Below are positions 52,582-60,879 of a DNA stretch of 60,879 nucleotides, piece after piece. Under the pieces are notes generated by a model. The model had not been told where the DNA came from and made no database searches. It worked only from the letters and a program-made list of their open reading frames with translations. The translations under genes were made by a program, and so were the position numbers. This DNA comes from Chromatiales bacterium (GTDB taxonomy: Bacteria; Pseudomonadota; Gammaproteobacteria; UBA6429; Thiohalophilaceae), in NCBI GenBank assembly GCA_026984045.1, contig JALSSV010000045.1, positions 1 to 60,879 of the forward strand. The letters are read 5' to 3'. Position 1 is the stretch's first letter. Each line of letters starts with the position of its first letter.

Positions 52582-53774
52582 ATTTTGATACACAATCCTT
52601 TATGCGAGTTCGCGGCGTCACGCTCGTTGAATTGATGATCGCCATGGTCATCAGCCTCATCGTCATGATCGGCGTTGCCACGGTATACGCAACCAGCAAG
52701 CGCGCATACAAGGTCCAGGAAGAAATGTCGCGCCTGCAGGAAAATGCCCGCTTCGCATTCGAGGATTTGACTCGCAATCTCCGCCAGGCCGGCTATTACG
52801 GGAGCACGCCTACTGTCAAGAGTTTCCTCCAAAACAGCACCAGTGAAAGTTTCAATCTCAATGCCGGAGTCAGCGGTTTCGAGTTCCGGGGAACAGCCCC
52901 TGGAGCGAGCTATACCATCACCTCCCTGTCCAATACCGGAGCTGCAGGTGACTGGACGGCCGTTGACGGTGATGACAGTGACAGCAGCCCTGACAATCTA
53001 CCTGGATGGCTGAGCGGAAAGGTACTTTCCGGCAATGACGTTATCCGGGTTGTCTATGCCACTTCGACCGGCGGTGCCTGTCAGATCAACGGAGCAGCGT
53101 TCAATGGTACAGCGGCTGCGTTGCCCCTGAATGGTTCGTGCAATATTTCCAAAGGCAGTCTGGTCTTCGTATCCGATGGATTGAACACAAACCTTTTCCA
53201 GAACGTCGCCAACAACAATGCATCGACACTGAGTCGGGGAGTCGCTACAGGCACACTGGCGCCGGGAAACATTTCCCCCTCCAGTGATTCCTGGAGCGTC
53301 AAGTGTGAAACGAACGGCTGTACCGCTCTGGAGGCGGCACAATATGCCTATTACATCGGGCGCGGGGCGAGCGGGGAACCGGCATTGTTTCGTGCCGACC
53401 TGTCTCAGGGAACGGGAACCAACGAAATCCGATACCAGGAACTGGTCGAAGGCGTGGAAAACATGCAAATTCTTTATGGTATCGACACCAATCCCACGGA
53501 TGACAATTTCCAGCCGAATCGATACGTCACCGCTGACAATCCTGTACTGCAGTTCGACAATGTCGTCGCGGTCCGCATCAGCCTTCTCCTGCGCACGCCA
53601 CAGGAACTCAATCGCAACCCGGCTGCCGGTACGTTTCGTCTGCTGGGAGTGGAAAACAGCACTGGTGTCGATATCACGACATTGGCCGATCGTCGCATAC
53701 ACAAGATTTTTACTACCACCATACACCTGAGGAACAAGGCGCTCTATCGCCGGGACTTCAAGGCAGAACTTTGA
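52578..53774 (+). CDS. pilW: minor pilin PilW
   Basis: The 398-residue protein has the prepilin segment V-R-G/V-T-L-V-E-L-M-I-A-M-V-I-S-L and the PilW-typical A-R-F-A-F-E-D-L-T-R-N-L-R-Q-A-G-Y-Y-G near 60-80. Large beta-rich C-terminus. Works with PilV, PilX and PilY1 at the pilus tip. Confidence 0.93.
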   Translation: MNFDTQSFMRVRGVTLVELMIAMVISLIVMIGVATVYATSKRAYKVQEEMSRLQENARFAFEDLTRNLRQAGYYGSTPTVKSFLQNSTSESFNLNAGVSGFEFRGTAPGASYTITSLSNTGAAGDWTAVDGDDSDSSPDNLPGWLSGKVLSGNDVIRVVYATSTGGACQINGAAFNGTAAALPLNGSCNISKGSLVFVSDGLNTNLFQNVANNNASTLSRGVATGTLAPGNISPSSDSWSVKCETNGCTALEAAQYAYYIGRGASGEPALFRADLSQGTGTNEIRYQELVEGVENMQILYGIDTNPTDDNFQPNRYVTADNPVLQFDNVVAVRISLLLRTPQELNRNPAAGTFRLLGVENSTGVDITTLADRRIHKIFTTTIHLRNKALYRRDFKAEL

Positions 53775-53776
53775 TA

Positions 53777-54355
53777 ATGATGAACAGTACGACATCTCCA
53801 CTCACTTCTCAGAAAAGACAGACCGGTGCTGCGCTGGTCACCAGCCTCGTCATCCTCTTGGTTCTGACTCTGCTCGGCGTTGCCGCCATGAGTGGTTCCA
53901 GTCTGGAGGAGTTGATGGTGGGTAACCTTCGCGATCAGACCATCGCCCTGGATGCCGCCGAATCGGCTCTGCGGGAAGGAGAACGTCAAATCGAGTCCTG
54001 GGGTGCAATACGCCCGACTGCCGCCACGAGCATTGCCACCACGAGTAGCGTGTATCAGAAAGACATCTTTTTCTCGGCGCCAGGTGAAGACTTCAATGAC
54101 CATGTCTTCGATACCGCCGTCTGGGGTACTGACAGCAACCCCTCGCCGGCCCAAAGTTATGCCGGTGGCAATCTGGGCACCAGTCAGCCTCCGCGTTTCA
54201 TCATCGAAGAACTTGGTGACATCGGTGGCAGTGCCGATTATCGCAACAACATCAACCGTTCAGCAATTACACTCTATCGTGTTACTGCACGAGCCACCGG
54301 ATTGTCACCCAATAGTGTCATCCTGCTACAAACCACCTATGGCAAACGCTACTGA
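53777..54355 (+). CDS. pilX: minor pilin PilX
   Basis: The roughly 192-residue protein has the PilX N-terminus: Q-K-R-Q-T-G-A-A-L-V-T-S-L-V-I-L-L-V-L-T-L-L-G near residues 13-35, then E-L-M-V-G-N-L-R-D and A-L-D-A-A-E-S-A-L-R-E-G-E. The start is taken at ATG 53777, after a possible TTG at 53771. Confidence 0.9.
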   Translation: MMNSTTSPLTSQKRQTGAALVTSLVILLVLTLLGVAAMSGSSLEELMVGNLRDQTIALDAAESALREGERQIESWGAIRPTAATSIATTSSVYQKDIFFSAPGEDFNDHVFDTAVWGTDSNPSPAQSYAGGNLGTSQPPRFIIEELGDIGGSADYRNNINRSAITLYRVTARATGLSPNSVILLQTTYGKRY

Positions 54356-54395
54356 TCTTTGTTTTGTCAACCGCCGTACGCCAGGCAATGGAGTC

Positions 54396-57300
54396 ATGAA
54401 CATGCGAAACCCACGACAATTTGCACAACTTTCCGTGATCCGCCGCCTGCTTGCCTTCACCATAAGCATCGTTCTCGGATGCGGTTCGTACAATGTCTCG
54501 GCCACGCCATTGGGTCTCAGCGACCTCCCACTCGAAGTGAAGGAAGGGGTTCCTGCCAACATCATCCTCACCATGGACGATTCAGGCAGCATGGCCTGGG
54601 CCTATTTGCCGGATGATCGCTGGGGTTACCGGTTTACCAACCGCTTCCGGTCCTCCACCTTCAACAGCATGTATTATGACCCGAATACCACCTATCTCCC
54701 CGGCGTAGACCAGAATGGCAACTCCCTGGGCAACGCCTCCTTCACCAACGCTTGGATCAACGGATATGTCCATTCGATCGGAACTGTCAATCTGGCAAAC
54801 AACTATCGAGTGACGGTCGAGGATTATCGCCCAACATCCAATTGGTCCTATTATGTCGGGCCCGGCGGTGGTGAGCCTGCGCACTATTATGTTTTCGACA
54901 GCACATTGACAACCGGCGGCGTCAGCTGCAACATCAACAATACTGCGCATGTCGACGATGACAACTGCTATCGCCGAGTCGTCGTTAGTGCAACATCCGG
55001 ACGGTCACGTTACTCACCAGAAACCACAGGCTGCATTCCGGTGAGTCAGACCAACACAGCCTGTTATACCGGGCCAGATGAACGCCAGAATTTCGCCAAC
55101 TGGTATTCCTACTACCGTATTCGACACCTGCTGGCAAAGACTGCCACGACACGGGCTTTCTCGGGCCTGAGCACGAGCGTGCGGGTCAGCTGGCAAACAC
55201 TCAACGCCTTGACCAGTGTCGCCAATCCGCTGCCGTTTGGCGGCGCACATCGTGCAGCATTTTTCAACTGGCTCTACACCGCACCGACGAGTGGCTGGAC
55301 CCCGCTTCCCGATGCTTTCTGGCGCGCCGGTGTGAAATACTCGCAGGCTGCCGCCTACCGCAAGGATCCCAACAACAGCGCCTCACCTGAATATTCATGC
55401 CGGCAGAATTTCCATTTTGCCTTCACCGATGGCTACTGGAACGTCAACAACAACAGTGCCGGCAATTACGACGCCCAGAATCATACCCTGCCCACTACCG
55501 GCAACAGCAAGTATGGCGATATCAATTATCAGGCCAATAGCGGATCGTCCAGCTCCAACAGAACCCCTCCGATCTATCGGGATGGCAACAGCAACAACCT
55601 GGCGGATATCGCCTTGTATTTCTGGGCACATGACTTGCGATCGTCTTTGCAAAACGATGTGCCTCACTTCATCACGGACAATTCGACCGATATCGACGGC
55701 GACAGCGATTCCGACAATTACGATATTTTCTGGAATCCCAACAATGATCCTGCCGAGTGGCAACACATGGTAAATTTCACCGTGGGTCTCGGCATCGATG
55801 GTTCACTGGCGTATAACAATACCACCTACCAGGCACTTCTTGATGGGAGCCAACATTGGAATGGCAACCATGTCGATGACCTCTGGCATGCCGCGATCAA
55901 TAGTCGCGGCCGTTATTTCAGCGCCTCGAATCCTCAAGAGCTTCTGGACGGCTTTCAGGGAGTTCTCGACTCCATAGATGAGCGCAAGGGTTCCAGCAGT
56001 TCCGTGGCCACGACCAGCAGCCAGTATCAGGCTGGCACCCTGATGTTCCAGGCGATCTATGATCCCAGCAAATGGTCGGGAGACGTCGAGGCCAAGGATG
56101 TCATAACGCTCAACCCGCAGTGGAGCGCCGCCACCCGACTGAAAGCGCTTCTGCAGTCTGGCACCGCCCGCAATATCATTACCAACAGCCCAACCTCCGG
56201 ACCGATTCCCTTCCTCTGGAGCGTTCTGGATACCAGCCAGCAAAATGCCCTTGATACATTGAACGGCGTTACCGATGGAAAGGGCAGCCTCCGTCTGGAC
56301 TGGCTCCGTGGTGATGATAGCCAGGAAATTCGTAATGGCGGTTCATTCCGGAACCGGACTTCTCCCCTGGGTGATATCGTTCACTCCGATCCGGTCTTCG
56401 TGCCGCCACCCGGGCCGCCTCTGTATTTCTATCCAGACAATCTCGAAACCGCCGCCTACAGCTCGTTTGCGAGCACATATGCCAACCGCACCAAAATGTT
56501 ACTGTTTGGCGCAAACGATGGCATGTTGCACATTTTGGACGCAAGCAACGGTAATGAACTGCTTTCCTACGTGCCGTCCATGCTGTTCAACAAACTCAGC
56601 AAACTGACCGATCCTGCCTATCGCCATGAATTCTATATCGACCAGCCGGTCAGCGTCTGGGACGTGTTCTTCAATGGCGATTGGCACACGGTGGCCATTG
56701 GCGGACTCGGCAAAGGTGGTCAGGGCTTGTACGCTCTCGACATTACCAATCCTGCTGCCTTTGCTGAGAGCAATGCGGCCAATCTCGTTCTTTGGGAATT
56801 CTCCGATGCGGACGATGCCGACCTCGGCTACTCCTATACCCGACCCTATATCATGCGCATGAACAACGGCAAATGGATGGTTGCATTCGGGAATGGTTAC
56901 AACTCCATGGAACCCGATGCCAATCCATCGAGCACCGGTGATGCCATTCTTTATCTCCTGGATGTGGAACATGGTGGGAAAGGCGCATCCGGAATATTCC
57001 GCAAAATCTCAACGACCGTCGGGGCTGCCGAGGATCCCACCGGCAATGGTCGTGCCAACCGGCTTTCCGACATTACCGCCGTCGACGTCAATCATGATTA
57101 CATGGTGGATTTCATCTATGCCGGCGACCTGTTCGGCAATCTTTGGAAATTCGATGTTCGTGATCCCGACCCCAACAACTGGGATGTCTATAAGCAGGGG
57201 AATACACCGACCCCCTTGTTCGTTGCACGCGACCCATCCGGTAATCCGCAACCCATCACCATGGCCCCCGCCGTGCAATACCACCAAAAGAAACACGGCT

Positions 57301-58019
57301 TCATGGTATTTGTCGGTACCGGGAAATACGTCGAAGACAGCGATCCGTCCGATCTCAGCCTGCAAACATTCTATGGCATCTGGGATCGCCAGGAATCGAA
57401 CATCAATACCATTACCCGCAACTACCTCCTGCAACAGCAAATGCTTGGAGAAAACAATAGTCAGTTTTCTGACAACGATGCTCGCCTGACCAGCAACAAT
57501 GTTCTCAACTGGTACAATGGGTCGGGTTTGCCAACCGGTAATCCGTTAAATGAATTCCTTGGCTGGTATATCGATCTGGCCAATATCGACAGCAATGGAA
57601 ATCCGATTCTCACTGGAGAGCGCGCTGATGACCATATCTATGTCTTCGGTAATCGTGTCGAATTCCAGACTCTGATCCCGTCAACGGACCCCTGTGTCAG
57701 TGGTGGCGAATCATGGCTGTTTGCACTCAATGCAACTACCGGAAGCCGCTTCGAGAACACAACCCCATGGGACTACAATAACGATGGCTCATTTTCGGAC
57801 GCGGACAAGGTAAACTTCGGTTCCGGCCAGATATGGGGTAGCGGTATTCGCAAACGGACGGGAACCAAGATGTTCCGCACCACCAAGCTTCTCGTGCCCA
57901 ACCAGTGCCAGGAAATCAATATCCTCAACATGACTGACGGGACAACAGACACCATCACAGGCAACTGTACCGTCAAGGAAGTTGGCCGTCGCTCGTGGCG
58001 ACAGATTGAAATCAATTGA
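54396..58019 (+). CDS. pilY1: PilY1-like pilus tip adhesin
   Basis: The 1207-residue exported protein has a signal peptide, an N-terminal von Willebrand A-like region (M-D-D-S-G-S-M near residue 70, MIDAS type), and a C-terminal PilC beta-propeller (Y-V-P-S-M-L-F, G-L-G-K-G-G-Q-G-L-Y-A-L-D-I-T). Three Ca-binding-type loops are visible: D-I-D-G-D-S-D-S-D near 433, D-V-N-H-D-Y-M-V-D near 900 (conserved in PilY1) and D-Y-N-N-D-G-S-F-S-D near 1126. It controls pilus retraction and adhesion. Confidence 0.93.
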   Translation: MNMRNPRQFAQLSVIRRLLAFTISIVLGCGSYNVSATPLGLSDLPLEVKEGVPANIILTMDDSGSMAWAYLPDDRWGYRFTNRFRSSTFNSMYYDPNTTYLPGVDQNGNSLGNASFTNAWINGYVHSIGTVNLANNYRVTVEDYRPTSNWSYYVGPGGGEPAHYYVFDSTLTTGGVSCNINNTAHVDDDNCYRRVVVSATSGRSRYSPETTGCIPVSQTNTACYTGPDERQNFANWYSYYRIRHLLAKTATTRAFSGLSTSVRVSWQTLNALTSVANPLPFGGAHRAAFFNWLYTAPTSGWTPLPDAFWRAGVKYSQAAAYRKDPNNSASPEYSCRQNFHFAFTDGYWNVNNNSAGNYDAQNHTLPTTGNSKYGDINYQANSGSSSSNRTPPIYRDGNSNNLADIALYFWAHDLRSSLQNDVPHFITDNSTDIDGDSDSDNYDIFWNPNNDPAEWQHMVNFTVGLGIDGSLAYNNTTYQALLDGSQHWNGNHVDDLWHAAINSRGRYFSASNPQELLDGFQGVLDSIDERKGSSSSVATTSSQYQAGTLMFQAIYDPSKWSGDVEAKDVITLNPQWSAATRLKALLQSGTARNIITNSPTSGPIPFLWSVLDTSQQNALDTLNGVTDGKGSLRLDWLRGDDSQEIRNGGSFRNRTSPLGDIVHSDPVFVPPPGPPLYFYPDNLETAAYSSFASTYANRTKMLLFGANDGMLHILDASNGNELLSYVPSMLFNKLSKLTDPAYRHEFYIDQPVSVWDVFFNGDWHTVAIGGLGKGGQGLYALDITNPAAFAESNAANLVLWEFSDADDADLGYSYTRPYIMRMNNGKWMVAFGNGYNSMEPDANPSSTGDAILYLLDVEHGGKGASGIFRKISTTVGAAEDPTGNGRANRLSDITAVDVNHDYMVDFIYAGDLFGNLWKFDVRDPDPNNWDVYKQGNTPTPLFVARDPSGNPQPITMAPAVQYHQKKHGFMVFVGTGKYVEDSDPSDLSLQTFYGIWDRQESNINTITRNYLLQQQMLGENNSQFSDNDARLTSNNVLNWYNGSGLPTGNPLNEFLGWYIDLANIDSNGNPILTGERADDHIYVFGNRVEFQTLIPSTDPCVSGGESWLFALNATTGSRFENTTPWDYNNDGSFSDADKVNFGSGQIWGSGIRKRTGTKMFRTTKLLVPNQCQEINILNMTDGTTDTITGNCTVKEVGRRSWRQIEIN

Positions 58020-58033
58020 ACGGAGCAACCCCC

Positions 58034-58321
58034 ATGCGCATCAAAACAGGTCTGTTTGGCTGCATCCTTGCCGTGCTGGCAACGACTACCACGATCGGAT
58101 TTGCGAAGGATGTCGATACCTACACTGGTATCGTCGACCTCATCTCGATCAAAAGCGGTCAAATCATCGTCAATGACCACACATTTCGTTTGAATCGAAA
58201 TTTTGTCGTAACCAATGCTCAGGGCAAGACCATTTCAGCCTTCAACGTACAACAGGGCTCACGCATCAAGGTACACCTTGATGAAAAGGACAACGTCATC
58301 AAGATCGACATCCTGAAATAA
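58034..58321 (+). CDS. small exported protein in the PilY2 position
   Basis: The 95-residue protein starts at the ATG at 58034 (CGGAG upstream). It has a signal peptide and a small beta domain (T-G-I-V-D-L-I-S-I-K-S-G-Q-I-I-V-N-D). It lies between pilY1 and pilE as PilY2 does in Pseudomonas, but sequence identity is not obvious to the eye. Confidence 0.7.
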   Translation: MRIKTGLFGCILAVLATTTTIGFAKDVDTYTGIVDLISIKSGQIIVNDHTFRLNRNFVVTNAQGKTISAFNVQQGSRIKVHLDEKDNVIKIDILK

Positions 58322-58344
58322 ACGATCACTTCTAGGTACCCCAC

Positions 58345-58830
58345 ATGAAGTCACGGGCAATGGAACACGGCTTTACGCTCATTGAAATGATTGTCACGGT
58401 CGCGATTATCGGTATTCTGGCCGCCATCGCGTGGCCGGCTTACGAGAATCAACAACGAAAGAGCCGTCGTACCGATGGCATCCTGGCGCTGGCGAATGCG
58501 CGACAAGCACTCATCGCTTATCGTTCCGACAATGGCAGTTATCCACCAACTACTGCCATCGCCACGTCGACCCTGTCCAGCTTTCGCCCCTCTGCGCCGG
58601 ATGCGCCGCCCATCGACTGCAAGTCGGGCCGGGGCTACCGTTCGGATCTCACCTCCTGCAACGGCTACTATAAGCTCAGCGTCACGAGTGCCGATGCCGA
58701 CAGCTTCGTGCTGCAGGCCGCCCCCCGGGGGAACTTCACCGATGCCGAATGCGGCAACCTGACCCTGGATCATCTCAACACGCAGGGCCGTTCCGGCACA
58801 GCGCCGCTCAAGCGCTGCTGGGCGCAATAG
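58345..58830 (+). CDS. pilE: PilE-type minor pilin
   Basis: The 161-residue protein has the prepilin segment M-E-H-G/F-T-L-I-E-M-I-V-T-V-A-I-I-G-I-L-A-A-I-A-W-P and the PilE pattern Y-x-x-Q-x-R-K-S-R-R-T-D-G near 33. C-terminal disulfide cysteines are present. Last gene of the pilus operon; convergent with ispH. Confidence 0.92.
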   Translation: MKSRAMEHGFTLIEMIVTVAIIGILAAIAWPAYENQQRKSRRTDGILALANARQALIAYRSDNGSYPPTTAIATSTLSSFRPSAPDAPPIDCKSGRGYRSDLTSCNGYYKLSVTSADADSFVLQAAPRGNFTDAECGNLTLDHLNTQGRSGTAPLKRCWAQ

Positions 58831-58843
58831 GGAGGCTCCGTTC

Positions 58844-59776
58844 TCAGCGCAATTCGCGCGGCAGGGAGAACGTGACCGTTTCACGGGGGTGGCCGCTTTC
58901 CTGCACCACGTGGGCGCCGGCACCCTGGAGACGGGCGATCACCGCCCGAACCAGCACTTCCGGTGCCGAGGCGCCGGCGGTGATGCCGATGCGGGTCTTG
59001 CCTTCCAGCCATTCGGTCTGGATATCGTCGGCGCTGTCGATCAGGTGGGCCGGGGTACCCTGGCGTTCGGCCACTTCCTTGAGCCGGTTGGAGTTGGAGC
59101 TGTTGGGAGAGCCGACCACCAGCACCAGGTCGACTTCACGGGCCAGGCGTTTGACGGCATCCTGGCGGTTCTGGGTGGCGTAGCAGATGTCGTCCTTGCG
59201 CGGGCCCTCGATGGCGGGGAAGCGCGCCCGCAGGGCGTCGATGACGGCGGCGGTGTCGTCCATGGAGAGGGTGGTCTGGGTGACGAAGGCGAGGTGGGCG
59301 GGATCGCGGACCGCGAGCCGGGCCACGTCTTCGGGAGTTTCCACCAGGTGGATCTCGCCGCCGCCGCTGCGCTCGAAACGGCCCATGGTGCCCTCCACTT
59401 CCGGGTGGCCGGCATGGCCGATCAGGATCACTTCGCGGCCTTCCCGACTGTAACGCAGTACTTCCATGTGCACCTTGGTCACCAGCGGGCAGGTGGCGTC
59501 GAACACCCGCAGGCCGCGGCGGTGGGCCTCTTCTTCCACGGCGCGGGAGACGCCGTGGGCGCTGAAGATCACGGTGGCCCCGTCCGGCACTTCATCCAGC
59601 TCGTCCACGAACACGGCGCCGCGGTTGCGCAGATCCTCGACCACGTAACGGTTGTGCACCACTTCGTGGCGGACGTAGATGGGCGGGCCGAACCGTTCCA
59701 GGGCCCGCTCGACGATCTCGATGGCCCGATCCACGCCGGCGCAGAAGCCGCGCGGGTTGGCGAGCAATACGTCCAT
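58844..59776 (-). CDS. ispH: 4-hydroxy-3-methylbut-2-enyl diphosphate reductase
   Basis: IspH makes IPP and DMAPP with a [4Fe-4S] cluster. The 310-residue protein has [12 protein letters not shown] (Cys12), [21 protein letters not shown] (Cys96), T-Q-T-T-L and the third Cys in I-C-Y-A-T-Q-N-R. Stop overlaps nothing; start overlaps the fkpB stop by 1 nt. Confidence 0.97.
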   Translation of the reverse strand: MDVLLANPRGFCAGVDRAIEIVERALERFGPPIYVRHEVVHNRYVVEDLRNRGAVFVDELDEVPDGATVIFSAHGVSRAVEEEAHRRGLRVFDATCPLVTKVHMEVLRYSREGREVILIGHAGHPEVEGTMGRFERSGGGEIHLVETPEDVARLAVRDPAHLAFVTQTTLSMDDTAAVIDALRARFPAIEGPRKDDICYATQNRQDAVKRLAREVDLVLVVGSPNSSNSNRLKEVAERQGTPAHLIDSADDIQTEWLEGKTRIGITAGASAPEVLVRAVIARLQGAGAHVVQESGHPRETVTFSLPRELR

Positions 59777-60246
59777 CAGTTTTCCCCCTCCCCTTGCGGC
59801 GCTTCGATGGCCAGGATTTCCACGTCGAAGCGGATCTCGTGACCGGCCAGGGGGTGGTTGAAGTCCACCGTCACTTCCTGATCGTTTACCGACACGATTG
59901 CGCCCGGCACTTCCTCGCCCGAAGGGGTGCTGAAGGCCACGATCTGGCCTTCTTCCGGGCGCATGTCCACGGGGAATTCGCTGCGCGGCAAGGTGTGGAC
60001 GTTTTCGGGATCGGGGAAGCCGAAGGTCTGGCGCGGCTCCAGGGTCACGGCCTGCTGCTCGCCGGCCTTGAGGCCGTAGAGGGCCAGCTCCAGGCCTTCG
60101 ACGAGGGTGCCGTCGCCCATGGTGAACTCGATGGGCTCGGCCTCGCGGGTGCTGTCGGCCACGGTGCCGTCGGCGAGGGTGATGGTGTAGTGCATCTTCA
60201 CCCGGCAGCCGGGGGAGATGGTGAGGGCTTCGATTTCGGCGGTCAT
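59776..60246 (-). CDS. fkpB: FKBP-type peptidyl-prolyl isomerase SlpA/FkpB
   Basis: The 156-residue protein has the SlyD/FkpB layout: [12 protein letters not shown] near residue 16, E-F-T-M-G-D-G near 40, G-L-E-L-A-L-Y-G-L near 51, an IF insert, and N-H-P-L-A-G near 134. Usual partner of ispH and lspA in gamma- and betaproteobacteria. Confidence 0.95.
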   Translation of the reverse strand: MTAEIEALTISPGCRVKMHYTITLADGTVADSTREAEPIEFTMGDGTLVEGLELALYGLKAGEQQAVTLEPRQTFGFPDPENVHTLPRSEFPVDMRPEEGQIVAFSTPSGEEVPGAIVSVNDQEVTVDFNHPLAGHEIRFDVEILAIEAPQGEGEN

Positions 60247-60287
60247 GTCGTTGATGCCTTTCCGGTTTTCAGTGGATGTCGGTTGGT

Positions 60288-60305
60288 GTCGGCCTGAAGG
60301 CCGAC
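60288..60305. repeat. REP-like palindrome between fkpB and lspA
   Basis: GTCGGCCT-GA-AGGCCGAC: an 8-bp perfect stem with a 2-nt loop, followed by CTACG, a form seen as a dispersed repeat in many gammaproteobacteria. Confidence 0.6.
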
Positions 60306-60321
60306 CTACGGGGGTAGGGCT

Positions 60322-60819
60322 TTAGCGACGCGGGCGCAGGGTATCGATCAGCAACAATACCACACCGACGGTGATGGCCGAATCGGCGATGTTGAACGCC
60401 GGCCAGTGGCATTCGCCGCCCACCGGCATGAACAGGGGCAGGCAGGTGTCGGCACGGTAGTAGAAGTCCAGAAAGTCGATCACGTGGCCATGCAGCAGGC
60501 GGTCGATCACGTTGCCCACCGCACCGCCCAGCACCAGCGACAGGCCCGCCGCTTCCAGGCGCTGGGCAGGCCCCAGGCGCCGCAGCCAGAGAACGATGAA
60601 CACGGAGATCCCGATGGCCAGGATCGTGAACAGCCAGCGCTGCCAGCCGCCGGCATCGCCCAGGAAGCTGAAGGCCGCGCCCTCGTTGAACATGAGGGTG
60701 AGGTTGAACAGGGGGAACAGCGGCCGCGGATGATGGGGCTGCAGGAGGGCATTGGCGAAGCCCTTGGTGAGCTGGTCCAGCAGGACGACGGCGGCGGAGA
60801 GCCAGAGCCATTTCAGCAT
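60322..60819 (-). CDS. lspA: lipoprotein signal peptidase (signal peptidase II)
   Basis: The 165-residue membrane protein has four membrane segments and the catalytic aspartyl motifs G-G-A-V-G-N-V-I-D-R (first Asp near 120) and F-N-I-A-D-S-A-I (second Asp near 147). It cleaves diacylated prolipoproteins such as MltF in this window. Confidence 0.96.
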   Translation of the reverse strand: MLKWLWLSAAVVLLDQLTKGFANALLQPHHPRPLFPLFNLTLMFNEGAAFSFLGDAGGWQRWLFTILAIGISVFIVLWLRRLGPAQRLEAAGLSLVLGGAVGNVIDRLLHGHVIDFLDFYYRADTCLPLFMPVGGECHWPAFNIADSAITVGVVLLLIDTLRPRR

Positions 60820-60845
60820 GGGGCGGGCACCATCGGGCAGGGGGG

Positions 60846-60871
60846 TGTCGCGGCTAGCGCCGCTCCTACAG
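60846..60871. repeat. REP element of the GTAGGAGCGG type
   Basis: On the minus strand it reads CTGTAGGAGCGGC then a short loop and GCCGCGACA: stem GCGGC (60850-60854) with GCCGC (60859-60863). This is the Pseudomonas/gammaproteobacterial REP type. It is cut off by the window end. Confidence 0.65.
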
Positions 60872-60879
60872 GGGGGGTG

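Overview
The window is a bacterial chromosome segment of high G+C content. It carries a complete-looking prophage of about 35 kb (roughly 14.64-49.57 kb) between housekeeping genes. The host set is MltF, TadA, SerB, GuaA, endonuclease IV, a Fur-family regulator, ThiO, a minor-pilin/PilY1/PilE cluster, IspH, an FKBP-type SlpA/FkpB and LspA. This set and its order fit a gammaproteobacterium, possibly a Chromatiales-like lineage; that placement is inference from gene content only.

Left flank (1-6 kb): on the minus strand lie tandem orphan Rhs/YD-repeat modules. They form two toxin-tip/immunity pairs and the start of a third Rhs copy. One tip has a T-E-G-C-I-G cysteine motif and is followed by an exported immunity candidate; the other has a cysteine-rich tip and a four-helix membrane immunity candidate. 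A tRNA-Ser(CGA) follows. Host genes then run from 6.5 to 14.5 kb: mltF, an MBL-fold hydrolase, tadA-serB-guaA, nfo and a TauD-like dioxygenase.

Prophage (14.6-49.6 kb): a mosaic myovirus. The head genes are lambda/HK97-like (TerS, GpA-type TerL, lambda-type portal, fused protease-capsid) and the contractile tail is Mu-like (sheath, tube, frameshifted tail-assembly chaperone, tape measure, gp43-gp48 baseplate). Replication is lambda O/P-like, with iterons and a DnaA box inside the O gene. Late genes are on the minus strand. CI is divergent from Cro and CII, and a plus-strand operon carries an endolysin, an exonuclease, CsrA, a ParB-like protein, an excisionase candidate and the integrase, ending beside tRNA-Thr(CGT).

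Two systems stand out. First, an intact diversity-generating retroelement (DGR) at the tail-fibre end: target gene, hairpin, avd, template repeat, reverse transcriptase. All 13 TR/VR differences in 143 nt fall at template adenines, which is direct evidence of adenine-directed mutagenesis. Second, seven copies of a palindrome (core TTTCCCGGGAAA), spaced about every 5 kb through the prophage and not seen in the flanks. One copy lies immediately upstream of the phage parB. The palindrome is a hybrid of the Bacillus Noc-binding site and parS, which suggests a phage-wide ParB/Noc-like DNA-binding system without ParA.

Right flank (49.6-60.9 kb): a Fur-family gene, thiO, the type IV pilus minor-pilin operon (fimT/pilV/pilW/pilX/pilY1/small exported protein/pilE), then ispH-fkpB-lspA on the opposite strand with REP-like palindromes.
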